From Verpa conica (Eukaryota; Ascomycota; Pezizomycetes; Pezizales; Morchellaceae), in contig JAUFSD010000012.1 of the NCBI GenBank assembly GCA_033030425.1, forward strand, positions 1,426,001 to 1,490,000: DNA of 64,000 nt, written 5' to 3'. This document shows, piece by piece, positions 1 through 11,880 of this stretch; position 1 is the first letter of the stretch, and each line of letters begins with the position of its first letter. Position numbers and translations under genes: made by a program. The notes under the pieces were generated by a model. That model did no database searches. It was not told the origin of the DNA and saw nothing but the letters and a program-made list of their open reading frames with translations.

Positions 1-1237
1 AGTTGATTTGTGGTTATAAACAGAGACCGCTATGCAGGAGAGGACAGCCGCGTAGGAACAAAACCTAGAGGTCTATAGACAAAAACAACGGGCAACTCTG
101 GTGTTGTAGGATAAGAGGGAGACGTCCAGAAGTACCTAAAGGTTAGTCATCATATGACCAGTCAGCCAACCCCCTAATCAGCCGTTCCTAGGCGTACTTC
201 TGGTACCGCACTATCAAGCTTTCCCAAGCCTTGCAGGGGAATTAGCCGAGCCGAGCCAGATGAACCCCCGCACTCCACTACGTGCCCGCCCTCTCCCCTC
301 CACGTTCCTCACGTAGAGCCCATTCTCCTCTGCAATATCAAGTACAAATTCATTACCAAGAGTTTCCGATTTAGAAAAATAGAATCGCCACTATGGCTCG
401 TGAGTCAGTGTGGCACATTATAGCTGCGATAACTTTAGGAATGAGTGGATTCGCAGAGTGACCTTCTATCCTGAGCTACGTAAACATGGTAGTAGCCTTG
501 TGCAACTCCACCCACTCCACTGTGAAACACCAACCTACATTCACCACATATAGGTGTCCTCCCGTGCTCGTACCTATCACGATCAATCAATTTCCGCGTG
601 CCCATCCATCCAGCCAGCAGGATTCAAAGCCCCGATACAGGAATCTTGATATGTATTGTATCGTGTGCTCCCCTACTGGTATTTTGCTTGTTGATCCGTG
701 AGTGATACAGGTCCACCAGCCTTGCCTTGACGAGAATCTTCCTTGATAATCAAAAATGCTCGGCTAGCCCACCACCAAAGGAATCGAGAATATACGCCCC
801 TCAAACAAGAAATCATAGAAACATAAAACTGTGGCTGCGGTTGAAGTGTCTCAGATGAGCGGCCAGGCATTTCTTCCCGTGAGGGAACCTCTTCGCGCCC
901 AGGCTGCGGCTGAAATACCTTAATGCTTGTCGGTTCTATGCGCACGATACCAAGCCCCGCATTTCTGTGCCTGTATTTTGGGGGCTGGTTTTGGTGTCCA
1001 ACTCCTGAGCTTCTTCTCCTTTTTTCATTCACAAAGGCTCTAGTTTCCATACAATACCACCTCTTGTGAGAGTGCACTTTCCCCGAAGATTTCTGAGCGC
1101 GGTCGCACAGTTGGGGGTCGTACAGGGCTGCTCTAATCACTCCACTTCATACCCGGCAAAGACGCCAGAAAGCCAACCATCCCCCTTAGCTTCTCTTCCT
1201 TAGCTCTTCGTCTTGTCCTCATCCTTGGCCTCCCAAA
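1..1237. other. Intergenic region upstream of the WW-domain gene
   Basis: No gene can be supported here. The short open frames on both strands lack recognisable domains and have no convincing splice context. The last 60 bases before the ATG at 1238 are pyrimidine-rich on the + strand, as is common in transcribed leaders of fungal genes, so the promoter and 5' UTR of the WW-domain gene probably lie in this stretch. No clear TATA box was seen. Confidence 0.5.
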
Positions 1238-4200
1238 ATGATCTACAGTGATCAGCAATATCCCGCCGCGGTGGTCGACCCGGTATATCAGTCGCAGCAA
1301 CCGCAACAACTGCAACTACAACAGGCAGCTTATGGGGCACCAGGAGCCCCCAACATACCCCAGGCACCAGTGGTACCCCAAGGATGGGATGCACACTGGG
1401 ACCAGGGGCAGCAAAAGTTCTACTTCCATAATACTTCAACAGGAACAGTGACATGGGAACACCGTGAGTACTTATTAATTTCCTATCATTGATCCTCTCC
1501 GGAGGTGTTGCTCCGGTGGTGTATTGCTTTATAAGTATAAATGTATTAAAAATTGTGTTTGAGTGCAATATTGTACTTTTCATAACTTGTCAATTCTTGT
1601 AGCTACTTGTTCCTTGCGTCTCCCTTTCCACCTAAATTGAAGCACATTATCTAATATTCCATAACTACCTACCAGCCCAACCAAACCAGCTACCAACACC
1701 CCCGACAAGCTCAAATGGCATGTACTCCTCGCAGCAGCAACAGCACCACCCACAATATGCGCATCAGCGACAGTCCATGGGCCCTGGGATGAGCCCCCAA
1801 CAGAACCAGTACCAGCAGCAACAACCACCCCAGAATCATGAACAGTGGCCTAATCAGCAGCAGCAGCGGCCAATAAGCCAGACGCCAGCCCCCCAACAGT
1901 ATCCATATGGGCAGCAGCAAAACACATATGATCACCAGAATATTCAATCACCTGTTTCACCACTCAGTGTAACTCGCAAGACCATTAGTTTGAGATCTGC
2001 TACTGCAACACCACATCCAGTAGGGTACGCTGAGGTCGCCGGCAGCGAGGTACCTCCTTCATCAATACCTCATCCGCATGCCATGGTCGAGAGCGGTCTC
2101 ATGCTCTCCTCGGAACAAGATGAACCCGTGAAGATGTCGGCAACCTTTAATGGCTTTACCGAAGAGGACCGAATATTTACAGATATTCATGTATCGAGTG
2201 GAGTGAACGCTCCGCCACCATCAATGATCCATGAAACAATAAATACCACCCGTATTCCTACTACTTCACCACCTCCAAAATTGACCGCGAACTCTCAAGT
2301 TGCGTACGTGCAACACCCAAAGCCACAAGTACCACCATGCCCCACTAATGTTCCATTTTTACACTCAAGGTCATTCTCCGTATCATCAACAGGGTCAGTA
2401 CCGCCAACACCCGCTCAACATAATACAGTATTCAATCCGCCTATATCTAATGGGCCAAACGTCATACCTCCTCGAAAAGCAGTCCCAACGAGTGGGGCGG
2501 GTGGTGCTTACTATGCCAATACAAACCAGGGTCGCCCGGGAACGGTGAACCCTCAACAGCAACATAATCTGCAGCATCAGCAACAAGCTCCATTAGCGTA
2601 CGCGAATCAGCAACCAGCACCCCAGGCCTCCAAGCTTTCCCAAGCATTCGCAGCTCGTGGGCCCTTAAATATGAAGACCACCATCGCCCCTGCCCCCCGA
2701 AAGATGGTCAATAACACTAAATCCGGTTCAACCATTCGTCTTGCCAATAAACCCCTACCAAATAATCCTACAATAGCTGATGGTGCCTCGCAGGCTGCTG
2801 CAGGTATAAACATAATAGTAAATCGGGGTGCCGAGGCTACTAAAAAGGCTTTTAAGAACTCTGGGAGTTTCTGGGTTCCAAAAAAGAAGCCGAAGCCTCA
2901 AGCACAAATTCAACCCCAGCCACAATTTCAGTACGAACAGCAGCAACTACAGTCACCACAGCAACAACAAAGTATAATGCAACCCATAATGGCTAGGGAT
3001 GGGATGGTCAGTGGGGGAGGGGGTATGATTAGTGGGGGGGGTGGAATGGTGAGGGGTGGAACGGCAAGAGGTGGGGGCGGAATGGTGAGAGGTGGAACGG
3101 TGAGAGGCAGAGGTGGAAGCGGAATGGTGAGAGGTGGAGGTGGGATGGTGAGAGGTGGGATGGTGAGAGGTAGAGGTGGAAGAGTTACTGCTGCTGTTGG
3201 GCAGCCACGGGGAGGAATGAGTGCCCCAGCGGCCACGACTCTAATTACCATTGCTCGTCTTGCTGCTAGTGCGGATGATAGCGGGATAACTTCAGGTCTT
3301 GTGAACATTGCGGCACCGATGGCTGGAGCTATGCTAAGAGGTGGGGCAGCACCGCGTGCGAGAGGTAGAGGACAAATACGGGGACGGGCCCGAGGAAGAG
3401 GTGGCATGGTGGCGACTCAGACACCGAGAGGGATACCGACATTTTTGAGTGAGGAGCAGTCAATGATGAATATGCATCAGCCAGTGGAAAACACGCATCA
3501 GCCAATGATTAATACCCACCAACAACAAATCTCAAATATTAATGCTGATTTCGGTGGCTTCGACAGCCCGATACCACCACAGACGAACCCACTATTAGGC
3601 AGCGGCCGTGGGATGGCCAGAGGTGGAATGAGAGGTGGAATGAGAGGGGGTGCAAACCATAACATGCAAATCCACCCTAACCCCACAGTCCACGCAGGCA
3701 CTGGTCGGGGGACATTGGGAGCAGGTAGAGGTACAATACAGTCCAATGCTGGCCTACCCATGGGTCGTGGAGGTGCAACCGGGCTTCATCCTGTCGGACG
3801 AGGTGCTGGTCATGCCCCTATTGGGCGCGGAACTGCTCCTATCCAACCTGGACAATCTCCTACCGGGTACGGAGTCAGCCCTGTTCATCACGCTGGGCCC
3901 GGAGCTGGGCAATCCCCTCTCGGACGTGGAACTGGTCATCCTCCTCCTTCCGGGCGTGGGACTACTGCTCACCCTGGACATGGAGCTGGGCACTCCCCCC
4001 TTGGACGCGGGGCAGGTCATCCTCCTCCTTCTCACGCCGTGCACGGAGCTGGGCAACCCTCTCTCGGACGTGGAACTGGTCACCCTCTTCTCCCTTCCGG
4101 GCGTGGGACGACTCCTGCTCATCCAGTTGGACCTGGAACATCTCTTGGTCGTGGAGCTGGTCAACCTCAGTTTGGTCGTGGAACCGGCCCGCCTGTCGGT

Positions 4201-5547
4201 CTTGGAGCTGGTAAACCTCAGCTTGGTCGTGGAACCGGCCCTGGAGCTGGTAAACCTCAGCTTGGTCGTGGAACTGGCCTACCCACCGGCCGCGGAGCTC
4301 CACTTGGTCGCGGAACTAGTCCAATGCAACAAGGGAATCAACAGCTTACCTATCAGCAGCAGGTTCAGCAGCAACAAATTCAACAGCAACAAGCACAAAT
4401 ACGGCAACAAAACCTGCAACTCGCTGCGCAAAGGATCATGATGAACCAGGGCCAGCAGCAGCAGCAGCAGCAACAACAACCGGCTGCCAGACAGAGACAA
4501 GACCAACAGGAGCAGCGCCGAGAAGCAGCAGAGAATAGGCGCGAGCAGCAAGCAGAAGCGCGGGAGCAAAGAATGGAGCAGCAGCAAGAACGACAGGAGC
4601 AGCGGCAGGAACAGCAACAGCAACAGCAAGAGCAGCAGCAGGAGGAGCAACAGCTACAAGAAGAACAAACAGTAGTACAGGAAGAGCAGACTAGTGCCGA
4701 GGATAATGCTGCAGGACAGGAAAACAGTGCAGTACAAGAAGATGTTGCAGTACAAGAAGATGCTACAGGGGAAGAAGGTGTTGCAGGAGAAGAAGTTGAG
4801 GAGTGCACATACACTGAAGAAGTAGTATACACAGAAACAGGAACAGGAACGATGTATACCGAGGAAGTAACTATACAAGAACAAACATATACCGAGGACC
4901 CCTCAGCATACGAAGATCCCTCGGCTTATCAGGATACTACTAATGCTGGCTACGAAGATCCTGCTGCTTGTGGAGATCCTGCTGCCTACGAGGATCCTTC
5001 TGCCTACGAAGATCCTGCTGCCTACGAGGATCCTGCTGCCTACGAGGATCCTGCTGCATACCAAGACCCTGGAGCGTACGAAGACCCTGGGGCATACGAA
5101 GACCCGAATGCAGGATATGGCGGCGAGGAGTATGCTACTGAGGAATACGCCGGGGAATACGGTGCTGAAGAATATGGTGTTGAAGGGGGGTATGGCGAGG
5201 AGTATGGTACTGAAGAATATGGATGTGAAGAGTACGGAGCTGAGGAGTATGGGACTGAAGAATATGCTGGTGGAGAATATGCTGGTGAAGAATATGCTGG
5301 TGAAGAATATGCTGGTGAAGAATATGTTGGCGAAGAATACGCTGGTGAGGAATACGCTGGTGAGGAATATGCTGGTGAGGAATATGCTGGGGAGGAATAT
5401 GCTGGGGAAGAATACGCTGGTGAAGAGTATGCCGGCGAAGAATATACAGTGGACGAAGGCGGTTATGAAGATTATAGTGGTTGTGGGGGAGAGGATATGG
5501 GAGGCGGTATAATGGAATCTTTGGGTGGTATATTTAGCGAACTTTAA
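1238..5547 (+). CDS. WW-domain protein with RGG, GRG, poly-Gln and acidic Tyr repeats
   Basis: Two exons, 1238-1463 and 1676-5547, joined across a 212-nt GT-AG intron, give 1365 aa. The N-terminal WW domain spans about residues 47-76, with Trp50, the aromatic FYF at 61-63, Trp73 and Pro76. The Pro codon is split by the intron, so splicing completes the domain. WW domains bind proline-rich or phospho-Ser/Pro peptides. The rest is disordered: Gln/Pro-rich to about 510, GGGGM/RGG repeats about 518-657, GRG-rich repeats about 700-960, a Gln/Glu-rich probable coiled coil about 961-1067, AYEDP repeats about 1148-1221, then EYAGE repeats to about 1338. RGG and Tyr-rich tracts are typical of RNA-binding or condensate-forming proteins, so a nuclear or RNP role is an inference. 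No orthologue is recognised. The start is the first ATG in frame with the WW domain. Confidence 0.85.
5260..5439 (+). repeat. 15-bp coding minisatellite (EYAGE units)
   Basis: Twelve consecutive 15-bp units encode EYAGE with single EYAGG and EYVGE variants at the C-terminus of the WW-domain protein. Third-position changes (GAA/GAG, TAT/TAC, GCT/GCC, GGT/GGG) are frequent while the amino acids stay constant, which suggests purifying selection on the peptide. Copy number is likely to vary between strains. Confidence 0.9.
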
Positions 5548-6867
5548 CTTTGAGGCTTGTAGTTTTGTATACTGATACTACATTTATTAGAAAGCCTTTC
5601 GTATTCACAAGATGTTGTGGCGGAGATCTAATCTATTGAATTTAGTAGCTCTTTAGTTATGTGGTTAGCGGTTTGCATGCATGTATCAGTTAGCGAATGT
5701 ATTTTTTATTAGTCAGTAGGAATTATTAGGATTTACCCACTACGGAGAATTCTTAGGGATGACAGCCGTTAAATGAACGGAGATCGGATGTCAAGATAGG
5801 AGAGACCTATTGCCCCGTCATGGGCTCTCACTCGGGGAAAGTAACACGCGGCCCAACCCGATCTAAAGGGCTAGTGAGACCGCCACGGTGTTCCCGTGTG
5901 GCGTGCGGCTGACTTTGTACCTTTTCCTTTTTCTCTCTCCCGGCACTGAGACCATAATATGCGGGTGAAGGAACAAGAACCTTGCACAGCGGAGCGAAAA
6001 GATTACAACTATTGTAGTCTGATAAATGAATAGTTATACACAATATAGATATGGGTATTTGATTTGATTTGACAGAAGAGTACTTTTTCAGTTTAGTTTA
6101 GTAATGTGAGGCAATTTTCTCTCTCTCTCTCTTTCTTTAGTGCTATCACATAATGTAGTGTACTCGTACTGGTACTACTCTCGCTTCGCCATACCGCATA
6201 ACATGGGACATAGTAGGCGATTGTTTTTGTTTTTTTTGTTTTTTTTTGAGTACCCGATATACCCCAAAGAGTATACCTGGGCATATCGCAAAAACCCGCG
6301 ACGGGTAGACGGGTGGGGCAGGGGGGACCGACCCTGCAGGGTCTGTTGGACACAATATTCGGATTCGGGTTAACGATATATTTTTTTTACTCTGAGTACT
6401 AGACTTTTTCACCCGCATACTCTATGTACGTGCATGCATGCTGCATTGAGAGTGCTCTGCCCTCTCCCTGGGTAGTTCTACAATGGGGAGAGGGAGTTTT
6501 TTTTGTTTTGTGGGTTCTTTTTTTTCTCCTTCTCTATAGCTGGCTGGAAGATTCTAATCTTGGTAGGGAATAAGCGACTGATGGACCGCTGGGGTAAGCA
6601 TGCCCGGTGAGAATCGAATCGAATCTCATGCACTGTTGGGCCCGTTTCCTCGGCACTGGTGAAGTGTTGTTGGTCAAGTACCTCCAGTCAAGATATAATA
6701 CTGTTGAAAGGGAGGGGGGAGGGGGAGAGGAGAAGAGAGGAAAGTGTGGGGTTAAGGAGGGGGGAAGTGTAACCGGGTTTAGATAAGATATAAAATTTAA
6801 GGGAATGTTTAATTTAAATAAACATGACTCCCCACATGTACTTGTTTGTTGTTTTCTAGGGACAGTC

Positions 6868-6934
6868 ATAGGGTCTCACTCGCCTCAGGTACACCGTACA
6901 CGTTTGCCTGGGAGGCGTGGCCGAGTGAGACCAT
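6868..6934. repeat. Inverted repeat ending GGTCTCACTCG / CGAGTGAGACC
   Basis: Eleven-base arms GGTCTCACTCG and CGAGTGAGACC enclose about 43 bases that contain a smaller GTACACCGTAC palindrome. A diverged relative, with CTCTCACTCGG and CTAGTGAGACC, occurs at about 5825-5876. This could be a small foldback element or a structured regulatory site. The arms are short, so the call is weak. Confidence 0.4.
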
Positions 6935-7924
6935 TTGACGGGACGGCTTGCTCGGTGTGACCTTCTTGGCAGAAGATATTCCTAGTTCCGGTTAGAAGCG
7001 CGCGATTCTGATTCCCTCGGGGGGCCCACTGAGGACTAGCACCGAGCGAAGGAAGGCTCTCTCTTGTTGTTGTGACTAAAAGAGAGGGAATCTTTTTCTA
7101 TCTGGCCAATTGCTGAGAGCTTGTTCCCGGGGAGACCCAGCCTAGGTGATGTCGGCAGTTATGCGATTAGCTTTCGTAAAGCATGAACACCCCTCAAGGG
7201 AAGGCTTTCAGTGACAGTTGTCAGTGGCAAACAGTTTTGCTGGAGCCTGATATGTAGGAACAGTCAGGTAGCTACATGTATTTTTGTACGGAAATCCAAC
7301 AGGACGTGATGGCTATACTATATTTATGGAAATCTCCGAGACAAGCTTGAGAGTCGATCAGGTCTAAATCTAGTATCTACAATAGACTCGGTCCCCCCCC
7401 TCCCCTTTTTCTTTTTTTTTCTTCTTCCTTCTCTCCTCGGAAGACTAGGTTTCCGAAGTGTGGGGGAGAGAGAGAGAGAAAGGGGATAGGGGAAGAAAGG
7501 GAAAAAAAAAGAAAGAGGATTTGAAATAGGGAAGCTTTTTTCTTCTTTTTACCAAGTCGAGTGTTTTGAGGTAGAGTACATATTTCGATACGAAGGACTC
7601 AGGTGTCTTGCATGCTGGGAAGGGTCTCCATACATTCATCCCTATCGCGTGCAAATCTCCATGTACCTGGATATTGTTGGCTCGATTCGCGGTGTAGCGT
7701 GTAGGGGGAGTGTTAGGGGGAGCCGGAGAGGTACTTGGACTGTGTTGTCAATGATTCAGTTGCATCATTGGGGGGGGATCTCGAGAGTTTCAAATGGCCT
7801 AAAAGAGAAGACAGCGCGGGGGCTGTGGAGTTTAGAGGTTGACGATGGTTGGGTGAGCTTGTTGTCGACCCGTGTTGGGCATCTTGGCGATCTAAAGCCG
7901 GGGCCATCCCTTGAGGGTGACATC

Positions 7925-8190
7925 ACGGAGGGGGTACAGGGAGAGGGAATACAGGGAGAGGGAAGGTACAGGGATGGAGAGTACAGGGGAGGAGAGTATA
8001 GGAGAGAAGGGGAAGGGGGAGAGTATATGGAATAGAGGGAGAATAGAGAGAGAATACAGGGAGAATAGAGGGAGTAGAGAGGGTACAGGGAGATACGAGA
8101 TACACGAGATACAGGAGATACGGGAGATACAGCGAGAACAGGGGCCCGGAGAGTACAGGGGGTACAAGGAAGGAGAGTACAAGCTGGAAT
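7925..8190 (+). repeat. Purine-rich degenerate satellite (GGGAGA / ATACAGGGAGA)
   Basis: About 265 bases are almost purely A and G on the + strand, built from irregular units such as TACAGGGAGAGGGAA and later AGATACGAGATAC. Open frames across it in several phases are by-products of the repeat. Such strand-asymmetric mirror tracts can form triplex DNA, but this was not tested. Confidence 0.75.
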
Positions 8191-8227
8191 AGAGAGTATA
8201 GAGCATAGCCACGAGTAGCAGACTAGA

Positions 8228-8375
8228 TGGAATGGATAGAATGGACAGAATGGACAGGCATGGACAGGCACAGACAGACACAGCTAGACACATCCAGACA
8301 TCCAGACATCCAGACATCCAGACACCAGACACCCAGTCACCCAGACACAGACATACACCCAGATACAGAATAGAC
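8228..8375 (+). repeat. ATGGACAGA / CATCCAGA simple repeat
   Basis: Short degenerate units run directly after the purine satellite: first AATGGACAG-type (8228-8275), then ACAGACAGACAC, then four CATCCAGA copies (about 8289-8320), then CACCCAGACACAG-type. The gradual change of unit along the tract suggests slippage expansion. Confidence 0.75.
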
Positions 8376-9135
8376 AGACACATCCTGATACGCCTCATCA
8401 AGCGAATTCATCTAATCTGTCCTCCCCCCCCCCCGGTTGTCTCTTCCGACGACTCTACCCCGGTCGGCGGGTATCTTATCACCATCAGACTTATTCATAG
8501 CTCTGCTTATTCCAGCCGTGTTTGAAGATCCCAATCCCCTTCGGTCCTCCCCATGCCTTGTCCGATGGTGATGGGTCTGATGCTGATGGGTAATGATGAG
8601 GCGAGAGTCGTCAAGCGAATTGCTTGCAGCCCTCCTCGGCACTCCACGTCACGTCTGGTGTCTTGAACTTCAGCCTCTTGCTTTGTTTTGGGGTAGCCGT
8701 GGAGTAGAAGAGCCTGATGGATGTTGCAAGCCGTGAGAGTCTGGTATTCACAACTCTCTGCTACAGCTGTGCTCTTCTCTCGTTTCAATACTCAATCTCC
8801 TACTTTTTCTTGGAAGTCTGTGAAATTGTGTTGGCATTTGTTTGCTGAGCATACTTTTGTAAGAGTTCTCTTGGGGTTGAACTCTCTCCATCGGCCAACC
8901 TCTCGCTTTTTTTGACTCTCTCCCCCCACCTCTCTTCCCCCCCCCACCGCCTCTCAACTCACCGTGGGATATTAATCGGTTTTTTGTATACTGGTCCGCA
9001 CAGAGTCCTCTCATCTTCCCCGCAAAATAACGTAAAAAAAGAGAGTCAATTGTTACACTCTCAAAAGAGAGAGAGGGAAAAAAAGAAGGGAATCTCTACA
9101 AATCCATTACCGTTGAATGAGACCTGGTGGTGTGG

Positions 9136-11880
9136 ATGCCGTCATTTCTATCGCCCACGGGCTCTAATCGTCTCCGAAAGACCCGCGACCAAATACCTGT
9201 AGTAGAGACAACAACAACCACAACGGGATCTTCAGGAGCACTTGGATCAGGAGCACTTGGGGCTGGATCAGGAGCTGGAAGATTAGGAGGAGCATTGGGA
9301 TCGGAACATCCCCCGCCAGCACAGGCACCGGACCGCAGAAGTTTTGTCTCGTTTACAAAAAGACCCAGCACAAGTACCACCACTTCAAGTGTCAATAACC
9401 CTAATCTACAACGCTCAGGGTCATGGAAGCGCCGCTTCACTTTCAACATCTTGTCGCGAGGAAAAAATAGATTGAGCACGGAACAGCAGCGTGGAATTGA
9501 CCAGGGGAATGTTTCGTCTCGGATTGGCAATGTGCAGCACCAATCGTCTGGGTCAACAGAAGCTGGGGAGCTCGGCGAGAGATCAAAAGATGGGAACCCC
9601 CTCCTCGCAACTTCAGCCCAACAGATCTCAGCTCTGGGGCCTGTAACACAGAGATCAAAGCTATCAAAAGCTCGACCTGATCCCTCGACATCATTACCGT
9701 CGCGCCTCCCAGTTCTAGGTCGGTCCAGTACAAAGCCTCCGTCGCGACTTGTTGTTGCAAGTAAATCAGCACTTGTCCCTCCAGTAGTTGCCCCAGACAC
9801 GCTATCGCTTCCGTTGGAGTCGAATCTGCAGCAGCAGCAGCAGAAGCAGCAGCAGCAACAACAGGGAACGGCAGAGATGGCAGCCACCGCAACCGCAACC
9901 ACAACCACCACTATGACCTCTATGATGCAGGATCCCAAGCCCTCATATTCGCTCACCCTTACGGCCGATCAGCCACACAGCTCTCCTCGTCATGCCCAGC
10001 ACCAGCATCAACATCAACACCACCAGTACTATAATCAAGCTTCTCCCCCTCCCCCACATCATCCCTCTTCCGCAACAGCTCCACCGATGATTACTCCCAG
10101 GAATCCAGCACGTCTATCCTCACCTCCTCCTCGCCATTCTTCACCGGCGGCGGCAGCGGCGGCGCCCAAAGCTCTAAAACAGACGACAAATGCTTTCTCT
10201 AGGCCATCCCACATTGAGCTATCGAGACCCACGGCTCAACGCTCTCCCGCGGAGCTTTCGGGTGCTATCGATACACCTCTGACATATTATATCACCCCAA
10301 GCCAGACTCCAACACTACCAGACGGTCTCAATCCAGCGTCTATTCCAACAGTCATGCGTCCTGGTCCAGCCACTCCCCCACTCACCGAGGAATCCGGGTC
10401 CACGTCTTCCTCCACGAAATTGATGATTCTCACGGATCCATCGGTCGAGCCATGGCAGGGTGATAATATTCATGCGGATGTTCCTGGGGACAGATCCTTC
10501 AATGGTCCTCCTACGCCTGCTTCTTCAGCTTCCTCTCAAACAAACCCTGGAAAGCGCGTAAATTTTGCTGAGCCTACCACTACACCCACCAGTAGCATCC
10601 ATTCTGTAAGGAGCAATGGTCCTTCGAACAGTCGTTTCGGCAACTATCGTCAATCTCCACAACGTCCCGTCAGTTTTCCCCGTGGTGATGGTCCTAGGCA
10701 ATTACAAATGCGTGGTCCCCCACGTGGGGGGATGCCTGGCAGGCCACCTCGCCCACCTAGCCCGATACATATGAGCCCCCCTAGTATGAAGACACATATC
10801 TGGGCACCACTTCGGCCTACGCAGATTAATTGTGCGGCAGGACACACGTTTTTACCGTTCAGAAACAAGCAACACAGCATTCTGTGCACAATATGCAGGT
10901 CAATGGAGTTTGAGGGCAGAGGAGAGCCTGTAAAAAGGAGCTTTTACTGCACTTGGTGTGCTGTCCGTATGTGTGGAGGCTGCAGGGATGAATTGGTGGG
11001 AGAATGCGATGGCAATCTGACAAAACTCTGGGATATGACTGAGGAGAAAAGAGCCAGTAATATGGTTATGGTCAAAGAAGGCAAAATGATCAAACGCGAG
11101 AGTGCAAAAACTGAAAATAAACAGAAACCGACTGATATTAATAGCGAGTCTACTGAGCCCAAGTCAGATGTTCCCACAAATCAAGGAGAACGACGGAGTA
11201 GAACTCCCCAGCCATTTAGTACTACTACTGCTACTACTGGGGATTTCCCATTTCCTACACAAAGGCCCTTGTTTCAGGAGCAATCACAACCACAGCAGTC
11301 AAGAACGCCCCGACCAAAGTCGCGAACTCCTCAGCCAGAACAGCAGAGAGCTCCGCAACCACAGCAGTCAAGAGTTCCTCGACCACAGGCACGGACTCCC
11401 CAGCCAGAGCAGTCGAGAACTCCCCCACCTCAGTCAAGAACCCCTCGACCACCACAATCACGAACTCCCCAGCCAGAGCAGTCGAGGACTCCCCAGCCAC
11501 GAGAGCCGAGGGCTCCTCAGCCACCACCAAAACAACTGAGATCCCCACCACCAGGGATGGATCAGAGGCCGTCAGACCGAACACCAATACTACAGAGACC
11601 GCGTCCAACAAGTCAGGTCCCCCCGGCTTCCACAAAGCAATATTCTAGCCCAAAAGAGGTGAATGGAGCTTCCTCGTCACGGATCCCAACACGTGCATCA
11701 ATGCCTCAGCTCACACCAGCTGAGACTGAGAGGTACAAACTTATTCCTGTTACCAGCCACCAAAAGCCACAAGCATCGGAGACTGTAGTTCTCGTTGGTG
11801 AGAAACAAAAGGCGCCAAGTATAGCTGCCGCTAGCTTGAAGAAGAAGAAGGGTTGGTTCCGGGGTTTTGGGAAGAAATAG
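9136..11880 (+). CDS. Proline-rich protein with a Cys-rich zinc-type domain
   Basis: A single 2745-nt exon encodes 914 aa from the ATG at 9136. The frame is also open a few codons further upstream, but only a GTG lies there. Residues 1-560 are disordered (Ser/Pro/Thr, a Gln run at about 235-245, poly-Ala at about 335). Residues 566-624 form a compact Cys-rich domain with CxxGH, CxxC, CxxC, CxxC and a final Cys, a spacing that suggests two zinc sites in a RING/FYVE-like cross-brace. Residues about 715-815 repeat SRTPQP and SRTPRP, potential SH3-binding or phosphorylation sites. The C-terminus is basic and aromatic (KKKKGWFRGFGKK), which could bind membrane. No enzyme motif is present and no family name is assigned. 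The domain calls are inferred from residue spacing only. Confidence 0.8.
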   Translation: MPSFLSPTGSNRLRKTRDQIPVVETTTTTTGSSGALGSGALGAGSGAGRLGGALGSEHPPPAQAPDRRSFVSFTKRPSTSTTTSSVNNPNLQRSGSWKRRFTFNILSRGKNRLSTEQQRGIDQGNVSSRIGNVQHQSSGSTEAGELGERSKDGNPLLATSAQQISALGPVTQRSKLSKARPDPSTSLPSRLPVLGRSSTKPPSRLVVASKSALVPPVVAPDTLSLPLESNLQQQQQKQQQQQQGTAEMAATATATTTTTMTSMMQDPKPSYSLTLTADQPHSSPRHAQHQHQHQHHQYYNQASPPPPHHPSSATAPPMITPRNPARLSSPPPRHSSPAAAAAAPKALKQTTNAFSRPSHIELSRPTAQRSPAELSGAIDTPLTYYITPSQTPTLPDGLNPASIPTVMRPGPATPPLTEESGSTSSSTKLMILTDPSVEPWQGDNIHADVPGDRSFNGPPTPASSASSQTNPGKRVNFAEPTTTPTSSIHSVRSNGPSNSRFGNYRQSPQRPVSFPRGDGPRQLQMRGPPRGGMPGRPPRPPSPIHMSPPSMKTHIWAPLRPTQINCAAGHTFLPFRNKQHSILCTICRSMEFEGRGEPVKRSFYCTWCAVRMCGGCRDELVGECDGNLTKLWDMTEEKRASNMVMVKEGKMIKRESAKTENKQKPTDINSESTEPKSDVPTNQGERRSRTPQPFSTTTATTGDFPFPTQRPLFQEQSQPQQSRTPRPKSRTPQPEQQRAPQPQQSRVPRPQARTPQPEQSRTPPPQSRTPRPPQSRTPQPEQSRTPQPREPRAPQPPPKQLRSPPPGMDQRPSDRTPILQRPRPTSQVPPASTKQYSSPKEVNGASSSRIPTRASMPQLTPAETERYKLIPVTSHQKPQASETVVLVGEKQKAPSIAAASLKKKKGWFRGFGKK

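Larger units (their letters stand above)
5548..9135. other. Gene-free region with simple-sequence tracts
   Basis: No gene is supported in these 3.6 kb. The stretch holds homopolymer and CT/GA tracts (6117-6135, 6480-6535, 7395-7440, 7460-7520), an inverted repeat near 6870, and a long purine-rich satellite followed by an ACAG-type repeat (7925-8375). The segment from about 8870 to 9130 is pyrimidine-rich on the + strand and probably includes the promoter or leader of the downstream 914-aa gene. Confidence 0.5.

Noticed and set aside
673..1140. 155-codon frame on the minus strand upstream of the WW gene
   Set aside because: Contains no motif, has irregular composition and lacks splice or promoter context; probably chance.
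3650..4441. Long open frame on the + strand inside the WW-protein gene
   Set aside because: It is a shifted reading of the GRG-encoding DNA repeats, which keep alternative frames open; the WW-protein frame continues through it.
4279..4884. Leu-, Ser/Cys- and Phe-rich frames on the minus strand
   Set aside because: They are complements of CAG/GAA-type repeats of the WW protein and have no independent support.
6905..6990. tRNA-Leu/Ser-like GGCGTGGCCGAGTG
   Set aside because: No B box follows at the right distance and no acceptor or T stem pairs.
7765..8401. Several overlapping frames over the purine and CCAGACA tracts
   Set aside because: Low-complexity translations of a simple repeat, open in many phases at once.
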